From Pseudopelagicola sp. (GTDB lineage: Bacteria; Pseudomonadota; Alphaproteobacteria; Rhodobacterales; Rhodobacteraceae), in the NCBI GenBank assembly GCA_026195905.1, contig JAPHRE010000040.1, positions 65,363 to 110,813 on the forward strand: a stretch of 45,451 nt of DNA. Direction: 5' to 3'. The notes under the pieces are model-generated. The model had not been told where the DNA came from. It ran no database searches and was given only the letters and a program-made list of their open reading frames with translations. Below are positions 33,224 through 42,055 of the stretch, piece by piece (within the stretch, counting starts at the first letter, position 1; each line of letters opens with the position of its first letter). Both the position numbers and the translations under genes were made by a program.

Positions 33224-34411
33224 ATGACAAAATCCACGCTCGACCGTCCTGATGGCATCCTCTTTCTTGGCGGTATTACGGCCCTGACCGCGATCTCCAT
33301 CGACATCGTCTTGCCCGCCACCGCCGTCATCGCCCGCGATTTCGGCGTGGACGAGGCGCTCGGGGCGCTGCTGGTCGGCGCCTATTTCCTCGCCTTCGCT
33401 GTGGGGCAACTTTTCTGGGGGTTGTTTTCGGACGCCTTTGGCCGCCGCCGCGCCCTGATCCTTGCGCTTTCGGGCTTTACGCTCGTGACCTTTGCCTGCG
33501 CCGTAGCGCCAAACTTTGAAACCCTGATCGCCCTGCGCGCCCTTCAGGGGCTGATGGGCGGCACCCCGGTCATTGCCCGCGCTATGGTGCGCGATGAACT
33601 GTCGGGCAATGATGCCGCCCGCCTGCTTGCGGTGCTGATGGCCATCGTGACCATTGCCACGCTGATCGCCCCGGTGCTTGGCTCCGGCCTCCTTGTGCTG
33701 TTTGAGTGGCGTGCGATCTTCTGGGCGCTCGGCATCCTGTCGACGATTTTCCTCGCCTACGCGCTCTTTGCCCTCAAGGAAACCTCCGGCACGCGCCGCC
33801 CCGAACGGTTTTCCTTCGGCTTTGTCGCCACCGCCTCGCGCAGCCTCTTTGCCCTGCGCGCCTTCCGCGTGCCGATGCTGATGGGAAGCCTCGCCTTCGC
33901 CGGCTATTCCTCCATGCTCTCGGTGGGCGCGGTGCTGACCGAAACCGTTTATGACGTCTCGCCCCAGGCCTTCGGATCGCTCTTTGCGCTTGCCGCGCTG
34001 GCCAACACGGTCGGCGCGCTTGTGATCCGGGGGTTGCTCGGTCGCTTTCCTGTCGCCCGTGTCAACGCGATGGCCATCGCGCTTATGGCCGTGGCAACGC
34101 TGTTTGCCGGTCTGGTGACAACCCTGACCCCCGGCTTGCCGCTGTTCTGGGCCGCCGTGTGCCTCTATGTGACGGGCTTTGGGATGATCCTGCCCACATC
34201 TGTCGCTCTGGCAATGGAACCGGCCGGGGAATACCCCGGTTTCGCCGCCTCGTTGATGGGGGCCATGCAAATGGGCCTCGGCGCAGGCGGCGCGGCGCTG
34301 GCGACCGTGCTCTTTGATGGCACCCATACCGCGATCCCGATGACGATGGCGATCTTCGGCACACTCACCTGCCTGACCTTCCTCGTCGGACGCAAGGCAA
34401 TGCAAAGCTGA
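33224..34411 (+). CDS. Bcr/CflA-type MFS drug efflux transporter
   Basis: A 395-residue inner-membrane protein with twelve probable transmembrane helices. The first helix carries SIDIVLPATAVIARDFGV and the loop between helices 2 and 3 carries GLFSDAFGRRRALI, the MFS signature; LRALQGLMGGTPVIARAMVRD is the motif characteristic of the 12-TM Bcr/CflA subgroup of proton-driven exporters (chloramphenicol, bicyclomycin and others). ATG 33224 is preceded by AAAGGG; an alternative ATG at 33203 is in frame. Real substrate unknown. The neighbour upstream ends in a terminator, so it is transcribed independently. Confidence 0.88.
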   Translation: MTKSTLDRPDGILFLGGITALTAISIDIVLPATAVIARDFGVDEALGALLVGAYFLAFAVGQLFWGLFSDAFGRRRALILALSGFTLVTFACAVAPNFETLIALRALQGLMGGTPVIARAMVRDELSGNDAARLLAVLMAIVTIATLIAPVLGSGLLVLFEWRAIFWALGILSTIFLAYALFALKETSGTRRPERFSFGFVATASRSLFALRAFRVPMLMGSLAFAGYSSMLSVGAVLTETVYDVSPQAFGSLFALAALANTVGALVIRGLLGRFPVARVNAMAIALMAVATLFAGLVTTLTPGLPLFWAAVCLYVTGFGMILPTSVALAMEPAGEYPGFAASLMGAMQMGLGAGGAALATVLFDGTHTAIPMTMAIFGTLTCLTFLVGRKAMQS

Positions 34412-34461
34412 GTTTTCGTCGCCCACCGCGCGTTTACAAGTCGCCCCGTGCCAAGCACCGC

Positions 34462-34505
34462 ACCGACGCGATACAGACGCAATACCGACGTGATACCGAC
34501 GTGCG
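34462..34505. repeat. Four tandem 11-bp units
   Basis: ACCGACGCGAT, ACAGACGCAAT, ACCGACGTGAT and ACCGACGTGCG lie head to tail in the gap between the MFS gene and the convergent enoyl-CoA hydratase. The period is one helical turn, so the units sit on one face of the DNA. Confidence 0.8.
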
Positions 34506-34523
34506 TTTTGCCGTTAAGACTCT

Positions 34524-34545
34524 TCTTCTCTGTGGCAAATACTCT
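34524..34545 (+). repeat. Diverged interspersed motif
   Basis: TTCTCTGTGGCAAATACTC resembles the motif at 24021 and 25981 (TTCATCTTGG followed by AAAAATACTC) and also precedes a GC-rich hairpin. The match is weaker than the others. Confidence 0.35.
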
Positions 34546-34553
34546 TGGGTAAA

Positions 34554-34574
34554 TTGCCCCGGTTTTCGGGGCAA
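34554..34574. terminator. Hairpin between convergent MFS and enoyl-CoA hydratase genes
   Basis: TTGCCCCG and CGGGGCAA pair perfectly around GTTTT. There is no long T run after the stem on the plus strand, so termination strength is uncertain. Confidence 0.45.
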
Positions 34575-34615
34575 GAGGGGCTGGCTCCTCCCCTTATTTG
34601 GCCCCGATTTGATCC

Positions 34616-35407
34616 CTACTTAAAGACGGGCGCGCGCTTTTGCATGTTGGCCATCACGACCTCCATCTGCTCGGGTTTGCCGATCAACTCGGCTTGTTCC
34701 CGGCTCTCCTCAAGGAGCACCGCCTCGACGCCATTTTCATGGGATTCTGCGTATGCAATCAACCGCTTAGCTGCCCGGATCGCCGAAGGGCTCTTGCCCG
34801 CAATCTCGTGCGCCAACGCCAAGGCCCGCGCCTCGGGGTCGTCGCTGATCTCGGTCACAAGCCCCCAGGATTCCGCCTGCGCAGCATCCACCAACTCATT
34901 GGTATAGGTCAACTTTCTAAGAACATCCGAGCGCACAAGATTGGGCAGAATCGCCATTCCCCCCATATCCGGCACCAAGCCCCACTTCATCTCCATCACC
35001 GAGACCCGCACATCCCGCCCCGCAACCCGTATATCCGCCCCAAGCGCGATCTGAAGCCCGCCTCCGATACACACGCCTCTGATCGCCGCAATGACCGGCA
35101 CAGGTATCTTCTGCCACACCATACAGACCTCCTGAAAGCGGTTGCTATCGCCATACACCCGCGGCATCAGAACCTCCGCCGGATCCTGCTGCGCCAACGC
35201 GGCAAAACTGGCGACATCAAGCCCCGCACAGAACGCCTCACCCTCGCCCATCAAGACCACGGCCCGCACATCATCGCGGTCGATAAGGCTTTGACCTGCC
35301 TCGATAATTGCATCAATCATCGCGCTATCAAGCGCGTTCATTTTGTCGCCCCTTGTGAGGGTCACACGGGCGATATGGTTTTCGATTTCAAGCGATACAC
35401 GAGACAT
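34616..35407 (-). CDS. Enoyl-CoA hydratase/isomerase family (crotonase)
   Basis: A 263-residue crotonase-fold enzyme acting on acyl-CoA thioesters in fatty acid or aromatic compound breakdown. The oxyanion-hole segments are EAFCAGLDVASF at about 62-73 and IRGVCIGGGLQIALGADIRVA at 105-125. The catalytic Glu pair of true hydratases is not fully present: the second site reads VPDMGGMA, suggesting an isomerase-like or other crotonase. The ATG at 35407 follows GGAGGAG; the longer open frame to 36049 lies in the aminotransferase gene and is not used. It is divergent from that gene. Confidence 0.85.
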   Translation of the reverse strand: MSRVSLEIENHIARVTLTRGDKMNALDSAMIDAIIEAGQSLIDRDDVRAVVLMGEGEAFCAGLDVASFAALAQQDPAEVLMPRVYGDSNRFQEVCMVWQKIPVPVIAAIRGVCIGGGLQIALGADIRVAGRDVRVSVMEMKWGLVPDMGGMAILPNLVRSDVLRKLTYTNELVDAAQAESWGLVTEISDDPEARALALAHEIAGKSPSAIRAAKRLIAYAESHENGVEAVLLEESREQAELIGKPEQMEVVMANMQKRAPVFK

Positions 35408-35524
35408 ATTGGCTCCTCCGGTCTGGTCCTGCCAAGACTGCCCTTCTGTCCCCGCCAAATCCACCGTGACGTGAGGGCAGAGCACATCTTGCCTTTGTCG
35501 GTCTCTTGGGCCACTTTCCCGCCC

Positions 35525-36628
35525 ATGACCACACCACGCTATACCCCGCTCGTCGCAAGCCTGCCCTCCACCGTGCCGTTCGTCGGCCCCGAAGTGCAGG
35601 AGCGCGACCGCGGCGCGCCCTTCCGCGCCCGCCTTGGCGCCAATGAAAACGTTTTTGGCCCCTCGCCCAAGGCGCTCGACGCCATGCGCGCCGAAGCCAG
35701 CGAAATCTGGAAATACCCGGACGCAAGCAGCTACGATCTGCGCCACGCGCTGGCCGCGCATCACGGCGTTGCACCGGAAAATATCCTTGTCGGAGAAGGC
35801 ATTGACGGGCTTCTTGGGTATCTTGCGCGACTTCTCATTGCTCCTGGCGATGCGGTCGTGACCTCCGATGGCGCCTACCCAACCTTCAGCTACCACGTCG
35901 CCGGATATGGCGGCACGCTGCATAAAGTGCCCTACCGCGACGACCACGAAGACCTGCCCGCCCTGATCGCCAAGGCGGCCGAGGTGGATGCCAAGCTGGT
36001 CTATTTCGCCAATCCCGACAACCCGATGGCCTCTTGGACACGGGGGCAAGACGTTCTGGCCGCGCTTGAGGCGCTTCCCGACGGCACGCTCTTGCTGCTG
36101 GACGAGGCCTATATCGACTTTGCCCCCGAAGGCACCGCCACACCAATCGAGATCGAAGACCCGCGTGTCATTCGTATGCGCACCTTTTCAAAGGCTTACG
36201 GCATGGCAGGCGCACGTGTCGGCTATGCAATGGGCACGCGCGATCTGATCCGGTCCTTCGACAAAATTCGCAACCATTTCGGCATGAACCGCGCCGCCCA
36301 GGCCGGGGCGCTCGCCGCACTTGCGGACCAAGAGTATCTCGCCACCACGCTCTCCCGCGTGGCCCAAGCGCGTGACGAGATCGCCCGTATCGCCGCCGCC
36401 AACGGCCTGACCGCGCTGCCCTCTGCGGCGAATTTCGTCGCCGTAGACTGCGGACGCGACGCCACATATGCCAAGGCTGTTCTCGACGGCCTTGTGGCGC
36501 GTGGCATCTTCGTGCGCATGCCCTTCGTCGCGCCGCAAAACCGCTGCATCCGCATCTCCTGTGGCCGCCCGCAAGATATTGCGCTTTTGGCCGAAGAGCT
36601 GCCAAAGGTGCTGGCCGAGATCTCCTGA
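35525..36628 (+). CDS. Histidinol-phosphate aminotransferase-like PLP enzyme
   Basis: A 367-residue fold-type I aminotransferase of the HisC group. The PLP lysine is K223 in RTFSKAYGMAGARVGYAMG. Further motifs are GANENVFGPSPKAL, EGIDGLLGYLAR, NPDNPMASW (in place of the commoner NPNNPTG), LLDEAYIDF and RISCGRPQDI. It could make histidinol phosphate or transaminate aromatic amino acids; a second HisC paralogue is common in this group. The start at 35525 has a weak ribosome binding site but aligns with the family; the frame is open much further upstream on the reverse of the hydratase gene. Confidence 0.82.
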   Translation: MTTPRYTPLVASLPSTVPFVGPEVQERDRGAPFRARLGANENVFGPSPKALDAMRAEASEIWKYPDASSYDLRHALAAHHGVAPENILVGEGIDGLLGYLARLLIAPGDAVVTSDGAYPTFSYHVAGYGGTLHKVPYRDDHEDLPALIAKAAEVDAKLVYFANPDNPMASWTRGQDVLAALEALPDGTLLLLDEAYIDFAPEGTATPIEIEDPRVIRMRTFSKAYGMAGARVGYAMGTRDLIRSFDKIRNHFGMNRAAQAGALAALADQEYLATTLSRVAQARDEIARIAAANGLTALPSAANFVAVDCGRDATYAKAVLDGLVARGIFVRMPFVAPQNRCIRISCGRPQDIALLAEELPKVLAEIS

Positions 36629-36734
36629 CGGGGGCGATCAAACGGGGCGTCAAGCTGCCGCATGTTAAATATCACATTTGGAACGCATCTATTTTGCAAC
36701 GACCCAAGACACCTCGCGCAAAAGGATAGGCCCG

Positions 36735-37124
36735 ATGAAACAATCCCTCCTCATGGAACGCTACCCGGTCTTTGACATGACCCTCGCCAAGACCGAAACG
36801 ACCTATACCTCGGTCGACGAGATTCTCGCCGCCCTGAAAGAGAAAATCGACGCCCACCCCAAGGTCGCCTATATCGCGACTTTCGACCACTACACGCACA
36901 CCAATGCGATTGACGGCGATATCGCCGGTAGCATCAAGGACGCCAAGAACATCATCTTTTGTTTCGGCGTAAAGCTTCCCAACCCGCATGTGCTTGCCGT
37001 GCGCCCGCGCTCCATCGGCGTGGCCGATATGCAGGACCATTTCCATATCACATTCATGGAACCGCCGATGGAAGTTGCCACCACGGCAATGGAAAGCTGG
37101 TGCAAAGACTTGGTCAACGCCTGA
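36735..37124 (+). CDS. Small conserved protein, DUF6858-like
   Basis: A 129-residue soluble protein starting at ATG 36735 after AGGATAGG. Recognisable phrases are ERYPVFDMTLAK, YIATFDHYTHT, DAKNIIFCFGVKLPNP and LAVRPRSIGVADM. I recall this pattern from DUF6858 proteins found in several proteobacteria but am not certain of the number. It has one conserved cysteine (CFG) and a likely alpha/beta fold. Function is unknown. It lies between the HisC-like gene (107 bases upstream) and a convergent class V aminotransferase, with a hairpin in the gap. Confidence 0.65.
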   Translation: MKQSLLMERYPVFDMTLAKTETTYTSVDEILAALKEKIDAHPKVAYIATFDHYTHTNAIDGDIAGSIKDAKNIIFCFGVKLPNPHVLAVRPRSIGVADMQDHFHITFMEPPMEVATTAMESWCKDLVNA

Positions 37125-37133
37125 AGCTATCAT

Positions 37134-37174
37134 GCGGACCAAGGGGGATATGCGCCCTCTTGGTGCCGGTCCGC
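37134..37174. terminator. Bidirectional hairpin between convergent genes
   Basis: An outer stem GCGGACC-GGTCCGC encloses an inner stem ACCAAGGGGG-CCCTCTTGGT with one wobble. It separates the DUF6858-like gene (plus) from the aminotransferase (minus). Confidence 0.65.
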
Positions 37175-37175
37175 C

Positions 37176-38372
37176 TTAGCCGCGCGCAATGACCTTTGCC
37201 GCTGCATCAAGCCCGCCCGGCCCATACGGCACCCCGATTGCGCTCATGCCGGCCTGCACACTGGCAAGCATACCAAGCACCATATGTGCATTCACATGCC
37301 CCATATGACCAAAACGGAAAAATCCGTCGCCTTTGGGATCGTCCTTTGTGGACATGCCAAGGCCAATCCCAAGCGTCACCCCCACCTCATATTCGGTCCA
37401 GCGGCGCAAGGCCGTGCCATGCGGCGCCCCGATCCGCAGCGACGTGACGGCATGGCTACGCATCGCACGATCCGCCACGTTTAGCTCGATTGGCCCGCCC
37501 TCTCCCCAGGTCTCAACCGCGGCCCAGATTGCCTCTGCCAAGGTCGCATGGCGGGCATAGACGGCCTCTAGCCCTTCTTCGTGGATCATGTTCAATGCCT
37601 CGCGCAGAGCAAAGAGATGATGCGTCGGGGCGGTGCCGCCAAAATACTGATAAAAGAACTCTGGCGTGGCCCGTGCGGTCCAATCCCAATAGAGGCTGAC
37701 CCGTGGCATGGCGGCGCGCACCTCTGCCGCCTTGTCGTTGAAAAACACAAACCCAAGCCCCGGTGGCACCATCAATCCCTTTTGGCTGGCGGCGACCATG
37801 ACATCAACGCCCCAGGCATCCATCTCAAACCGATCACAGCCCAGCGACGCAATACAGTCCGCCATCAAAAGCGCCGGATGCGCCGCCGCATCAAGCGCGG
37901 CCCGCAAGCCCCGCATATCTGTTCGGATCGAACTTGACGTATCGACATGCACGCCCAACACCGCCTTGATCTTATGGGCTTTGTCTGCTGCAAGCGTTGC
38001 CGCGACCCGGTCCATATCCATGCCGTCGCGCAGGCCGAAATCAATGACCTCAACCTCGGCACCGATCCCCTGCGCCATCTCGGCCCAGCCATAGCCAAAC
38101 CGCCCCGTCACCGGAACAAGAACCTTGTCGCCGGGCGCAATCACATTCGAAAGGGCGGCTTCCCAAGCGCCATGACCGTTGCTGATATAGATCGTGGCAA
38201 AATGTTTGGTCCCGGCAATCCGCTTGAGATCGGGCATGATCCCATCCGTCATCTCGACCAATGCGCCCTCGTAGATATTGGGCGCACTACGGTGCATCGC
38301 CCGCAAGACCCGCTCGGGGCTAACGGACGGGCCGGGAATGGCAAGATAGGGGCGGCCATTGGCAAGGGACAT
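37176..38372 (-). CDS. Class V aminotransferase (alanine/serine-glyoxylate aminotransferase type)
   Basis: A 398-residue fold-type I PLP enzyme. The PLP lysine is K198 in MVAASQKGLMVPPGLGF, and the family start LAIPGPSVSPERVLRAM and DCIASLGCDRFEMDAWGVD precede it. The class converts glyoxylate to glycine using alanine, serine or a related donor; FGHMGHVNAHMVLGML near the end is the usual C-terminal signature. ATG 38372 lies 8 bases from GGAG; two upstream ATGs fit less well. It is divergent from the ABC exporter gene. Confidence 0.87.
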   Translation of the reverse strand: MSLANGRPYLAIPGPSVSPERVLRAMHRSAPNIYEGALVEMTDGIMPDLKRIAGTKHFATIYISNGHGAWEAALSNVIAPGDKVLVPVTGRFGYGWAEMAQGIGAEVEVIDFGLRDGMDMDRVAATLAADKAHKIKAVLGVHVDTSSSIRTDMRGLRAALDAAAHPALLMADCIASLGCDRFEMDAWGVDVMVAASQKGLMVPPGLGFVFFNDKAAEVRAAMPRVSLYWDWTARATPEFFYQYFGGTAPTHHLFALREALNMIHEEGLEAVYARHATLAEAIWAAVETWGEGGPIELNVADRAMRSHAVTSLRIGAPHGTALRRWTEYEVGVTLGIGLGMSTKDDPKGDGFFRFGHMGHVNAHMVLGMLASVQAGMSAIGVPYGPGGLDAAAKVIARG

Positions 38373-38418
38373 ACGCATTTCTCCATTAGAACCGCATGAC
38401 ATTGAGACCGTGCCGCAA

Positions 38419-38435
38419 GAAGGTCAATCACCTTC
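38419..38435. promoter_or_regulatory. Inverted repeat between aminotransferase and ABC exporter
   Basis: GAAGGT and ACCTTC form a perfect repeat around CAATC, with one further match outside each arm after a mismatch. It lies 47 bases upstream of the aminotransferase start and may be an operator. Confidence 0.35.
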
Positions 38436-38590
38436 CTGTGCGCCCTCGTGTTGCACCGCCTCTTGCCCCGTGCGTGTCATTGCATTAGGCAAACCCGGCG
38501 CAAGACTGGCTGGACAGACGTCCGGCCCCACGCCAAAGTTGCCGGACGGCCTACCGCCTTCCGCCATGTCCGACAAAGGGACCAGCCACC

Positions 38591-40468
38591 GTGAGCGAGA
38601 CGGACAAAGACACGCCACATCAGCCCCCAAACGGGCTCGTGCAATGGCTTTGGCGCGAGTATCTCCGCAAGTATATCTGGCTCCTTGCGATTGCCATGAT
38701 CTTCATGGCCATTCAGGGCTCGATGCTCGGCGCGATGAGCTACATGATGGAGCCGATGTTCGACAGGGTCTTTTCTGAGGGCAACAAGGCTGCTGTCTGG
38801 GGGGTTGGCCTTATCTATTTCGCGATTTTCTGTATCCGCGGCGCTTCGAGCATGATTCAGAAAGTCACCCTTGCCCAGATTTCGCAAAAAATCGCCGCCG
38901 AACTCCGCCAGACCATGCTGGCGCGCCTGATGGTGCAAGACGGGAGTTTTCACCAAACACATCCCCCCGGCTACCTGATTCAGCGGATTCAAACGGATGT
39001 GCAGTCGATCAACACGGTCTGGACCTCAATCATTACAGGCATTGGGCGCGATGCCATTTCGGTTATTGTGCTGCTCGCCGTTGCCGTCAACGTCGACTGG
39101 AAATGGACATTGGTTGCCCTGGTCGGCACGCCGATTCTTGTCCTGCCGTCGATCGTTGCCCAACGGTTTGTGCGCCGCTATGCTCGCAATGCCCGTGATC
39201 TCGGCGCGCGCCTCTCAACGCGCCTTGATGAGGTATTCCACGGCATCACATCGGTCAAACTCAACCGCCTTGAGACCTATCAATCCAAACGCTTTGGGGA
39301 ACTGACATCCCAATACGTGCGCTCGGAGGTTCGGGTCGTCTTTGGCTCAACCGTCATCGTGGCGCTTATTGATGTCATGGCGGGCCTTGGGTTCCTCGCC
39401 GTGCTGGTCTACGGCGGCGGCGAAATCATCGCCGGAGAAAAGACCGTCGGCCAATTCATGAGCTTTTTTACCGCCATCGGCTTTGCCTTTCAGCCTTTGC
39501 GCCGTTTGGGGGCGCTTTCCGGCATGTGGCAGGTCGCGGCCTCTGGAATTGAGCGCATCAAGGATTTGATCGAGGCCGAACCGACCCTCAAATCCCCCGC
39601 CAAGCCGGTGCCGGCACCTACTGGCGTGCCGGAAATCCGGCTTGAGAACGTGCATCTTTCCTATGGCGATACCAAGGTTCTTAACGGCACGAGCTTTGTC
39701 GCCGAAGCGGGCAAAACCACGGCCATCGTCGGCGCCTCAGGGGCCGGTAAATCCACGGTCTTCAATGTCCTGTCCCGCCTCGTTGATCCGCAACAGGGCA
39801 AAGTGTTGATCGGCGGTGTCTCTGCCTCTGCCATGTCCCTGCCTGACCTGCGCGATCTGTTTTCCGTCGTGTCGCAGGAGGCGCTGCTTTTTGACGAAAC
39901 ACTGCGCGAAAATATCCTTCTGGGACAGACCAACATTCCCGATGCACGCTTGCTCAAAGTGTTGAAAGCCGCCCATGTGCAGGACTTCCTGCCCAAGCTC
40001 TCCGACGGGCTTGAGACCGAAGTCGGCCCGCGCGGATCAAACCTCTCCGGCGGCCAGCGCCAGCGCGTCGTCATCGCTCGCGCCCTGCTGCGCAATACGC
40101 CGATCCTGCTTCTTGACGAAGCAACCTCCGCGCTTGATGCGCAATCCGAAACCGTAGTGCACGAGGCGCTTGAAAAGCTCTCCAAAGGCCGCACAACCCT
40201 TGTCATCGCCCATCGCCTCTCGACGGTGCGCGAAGCCGATAAGATCGTGGTGATGGACAAAGGCAGTGTTGTTGATGAAGGCACGCATGATGAATTGCTG
40301 GCCCGCGACGGGCTTTATGCCGAACTCTACAAGCTGCAATTCAATACCGATGGCATCACCGCAGAAGAGCGCGCGATGAAAAATCAGGTCGTGCCCAGCG
40401 GCACCGCCCGCACAACGCCGCGCAAATCTTGGGTGGGTCGCCTCTTTTCCCGGCTGCCGGGCGTCTGA
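38591..40468 (+). CDS. ABC exporter, fused permease and ATPase (MsbA-like)
   Basis: A 625-residue half-transporter. Six membrane helices occupy about 30-315 and the nucleotide-binding domain follows at about 345-590. Walker A is GASGAGKST (about 379-387), the signature is NLSGGQRQRVVIARALL and Walker B is ILLLDEATSALD; the switch His is in VIAHRLSTV. This arrangement fits the MsbA-type lipid A or lipid flippase group. The start codon is GTG at 38591. A C-terminal tail beyond 595 is basic. It is followed at 30 bases by the convergent glycosyltransferase gene. Confidence 0.9.
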   Translation: MSETDKDTPHQPPNGLVQWLWREYLRKYIWLLAIAMIFMAIQGSMLGAMSYMMEPMFDRVFSEGNKAAVWGVGLIYFAIFCIRGASSMIQKVTLAQISQKIAAELRQTMLARLMVQDGSFHQTHPPGYLIQRIQTDVQSINTVWTSIITGIGRDAISVIVLLAVAVNVDWKWTLVALVGTPILVLPSIVAQRFVRRYARNARDLGARLSTRLDEVFHGITSVKLNRLETYQSKRFGELTSQYVRSEVRVVFGSTVIVALIDVMAGLGFLAVLVYGGGEIIAGEKTVGQFMSFFTAIGFAFQPLRRLGALSGMWQVAASGIERIKDLIEAEPTLKSPAKPVPAPTGVPEIRLENVHLSYGDTKVLNGTSFVAEAGKTTAIVGASGAGKSTVFNVLSRLVDPQQGKVLIGGVSASAMSLPDLRDLFSVVSQEALLFDETLRENILLGQTNIPDARLLKVLKAAHVQDFLPKLSDGLETEVGPRGSNLSGGQRQRVVIARALLRNTPILLLDEATSALDAQSETVVHEALEKLSKGRTTLVIAHRLSTVREADKIVVMDKGSVVDEGTHDELLARDGLYAELYKLQFNTDGITAEERAMKNQVVPSGTARTTPRKSWVGRLFSRLPGV

Positions 40469-40498
40469 GCGACCTGCAATCCCCCTGACGGCCGGAGC

Positions 40499-41182
40499 CT
40501 AGCGCCTGTAGTCTTTCGCCAATCGCTCTGGCGTGATCCCGACGAAATACCGCAGCAAGGTCCATAGATTGCGTGCGCCCCTGCGAAACCATCCCTGTTG
40601 GCGGTATTTCTCCGCACTCGTCACCGCCAAAGCATCGAGCGCCCCAAGACGACGTCGCCCCAAGGCCCGCGCAATCGCCACGTCCTCCATCAACGGTATA
40701 TCCGCATAGCCGCCCACCTGCTCATAGAGCCTGCGTTCGATAAGCAATCCTTGATCTCCGTAGGGAAGCCCAAAAACCCGCGCCCGAAGGTTGGCCCATC
40801 CCGCCACCCATCGTGCCGCGCCGCCAGTGTCATCAAATCCAAGCCGGAAATACCCTGCGCAAGGTTTGGAAAGATGCGCCGCAACAGCCTCGCTCCATCC
40901 CTCCTCAAGGATCGTATCTGCGTGCAGCACCAGGAGCCACGCCCCCTGCGCCGCCGCGCAGCCACTGCGCAATTGCCCCCCGCGCGACGGGGCGTCCAGC
41001 TCAAGAACCTGCGCCCCGGCCTCTTGGGCGATCTCAACGCTTCGGTCCTCTGATCCGCCGTCAACAACGATCAACTCGCGGATCAACCCGGCCTGCACAC
41101 CCTCGTAAAGGGCTGCAAGGCACGGCCCAAGCACCGTTTCGCCATTGAGCACCGGCATGACAACACTCAGCGGTGCGCGCAT
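40499..41182 (-). CDS. GT2-type glycosyltransferase, TIGR04283 family
   Basis: A 227-residue GT-A glycosyltransferase. The N-terminus is APLSVVMPVLNGE, followed by LIVVDGGSEDRSVE and LHADT at about 95 as the DxD-like metal site. The YGDQGLLIERRLYEQVGGY and PLMEDVAIARALGR segments hold the acceptor loop. It corresponds to the TIGR04283 subgroup often seen in proteobacterial lipid or glycolipid loci. ATG 41182 follows AGGGGA; an extension to 41290 overlaps the ygfZ start and is not used. Confidence 0.84.
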   Translation of the reverse strand: MRAPLSVVMPVLNGETVLGPCLAALYEGVQAGLIRELIVVDGGSEDRSVEIAQEAGAQVLELDAPSRGGQLRSGCAAAQGAWLLVLHADTILEEGWSEAVAAHLSKPCAGYFRLGFDDTGGAARWVAGWANLRARVFGLPYGDQGLLIERRLYEQVGGYADIPLMEDVAIARALGRRRLGALDALAVTSAEKYRQQGWFRRGARNLWTLLRYFVGITPERLAKDYRR

Positions 41183-41252
41183 TTGCAATCGTCCCCTGTT
41201 GCAAGACCGCATCCTCCCTATATGACTCGGGACGGAAACAACAGGACAGATC

Positions 41253-41990
41253 ATGGCACGCAGCATTCTCGAAATCACCGGCCCGGACACAGAACACTTC
41301 CTTCAAGGCCTCGCGACAAACGACGTCACACACCTCTCTGACGGTCTTGTCTATACCGCGATGCTGACGCCGCAGGGCAAGTATCTTGCCGATTTCTTTC
41401 TCGCCCCTAAAGGCGATACCGTGCTTCTCGATGTCGACACGACCCTCGCGCCGACCCTTTTGGCGCGCCTCAATATGTATAAGCTGCGCGCCAATGTGAC
41501 GATTGCCCAAACCGATCACTACCTCCACCGCGGCACCGGCCCGACCCCAGAAGACGGTTTTGCCGACCCTCGGCACCCCGCGCTTGGCTGGCGCACCTAT
41601 CGCGATACGCCTCAGAGCGAGGACGCGACGGATTGGGACGCGCTCCGCGTGGCGCATTGCATCCCCGAAACCGGCATCGAACTCACCCCCGATACCTTTA
41701 TCCTCGAAGCAGGCTTTGAACGGCTGCACGGTGTCGATTTCCGCAAAGGCTGTTACGTGGGCCAAGAAGTCACCGCGCGCATGAAGCACAAAACCGAATT
41801 GCGCAAAGGCCTCACCACCGTTGCCTTAACCGGCCCCGCACCCGCACCCGGCACACCGATCGAAAGAGACGGACGCGCCGTGGGCACGCTCTTTACCGCA
41901 TCCGGCGACAAGGCGCTTGCCCATCTGCGGTTTGATCGCGCTGGCGACGGCATGACCGCCGGAAGGGCCACCGTGACCTGGCCGCTCTAA
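41253..41990 (+). CDS. ygfZ: Folate-binding tRNA-modification/Fe-S protein YgfZ
   Basis: A 245-residue protein related to the glycine-cleavage T protein. The diagnostic KGCYVGQE motif is at about 165-172, with its cysteine and surrounding residues required for folate-dependent repair or assembly of certain iron-sulfur enzymes such as MiaB. LTPQGKYLADFFL is the typical N-terminal part. ATG 41253 follows AGGA. Its stop is 18 bases before a hairpin terminator shared with efp. Confidence 0.9.
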   Translation: MARSILEITGPDTEHFLQGLATNDVTHLSDGLVYTAMLTPQGKYLADFFLAPKGDTVLLDVDTTLAPTLLARLNMYKLRANVTIAQTDHYLHRGTGPTPEDGFADPRHPALGWRTYRDTPQSEDATDWDALRVAHCIPETGIELTPDTFILEAGFERLHGVDFRKGCYVGQEVTARMKHKTELRKGLTTVALTGPAPAPGTPIERDGRAVGTLFTASGDKALAHLRFDRAGDGMTAGRATVTWPL

Positions 41991-42007
41991 ACACCCCATC
42001 AAAACAC

Positions 42008-42036
42008 AAAAAGCCCGCCATACCGGCGGACTTTTT
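42008..42036. terminator. Bidirectional terminator between ygfZ and efp
   Basis: AAAAAGCCCGCC and GGCGGACTTTTT form a stem with one mismatch around ATACC, with A and T runs serving both orientations. Confidence 0.8.
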
Positions 42037-42055
42037 ACAGCTAAACGATACGCCA

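Noticed and set aside
33164-34426. A 420-codon minus-strand frame opposite the MFS gene
   Set aside because: Composition is dominated by Gly, Arg, Lys, Glu and His with no domain, as expected for the reverse of a membrane protein gene.
34462-34505. CRISPR array
   Set aside because: The repeat units are only 11 bases with no spacers; no cas genes were seen anywhere in the window.
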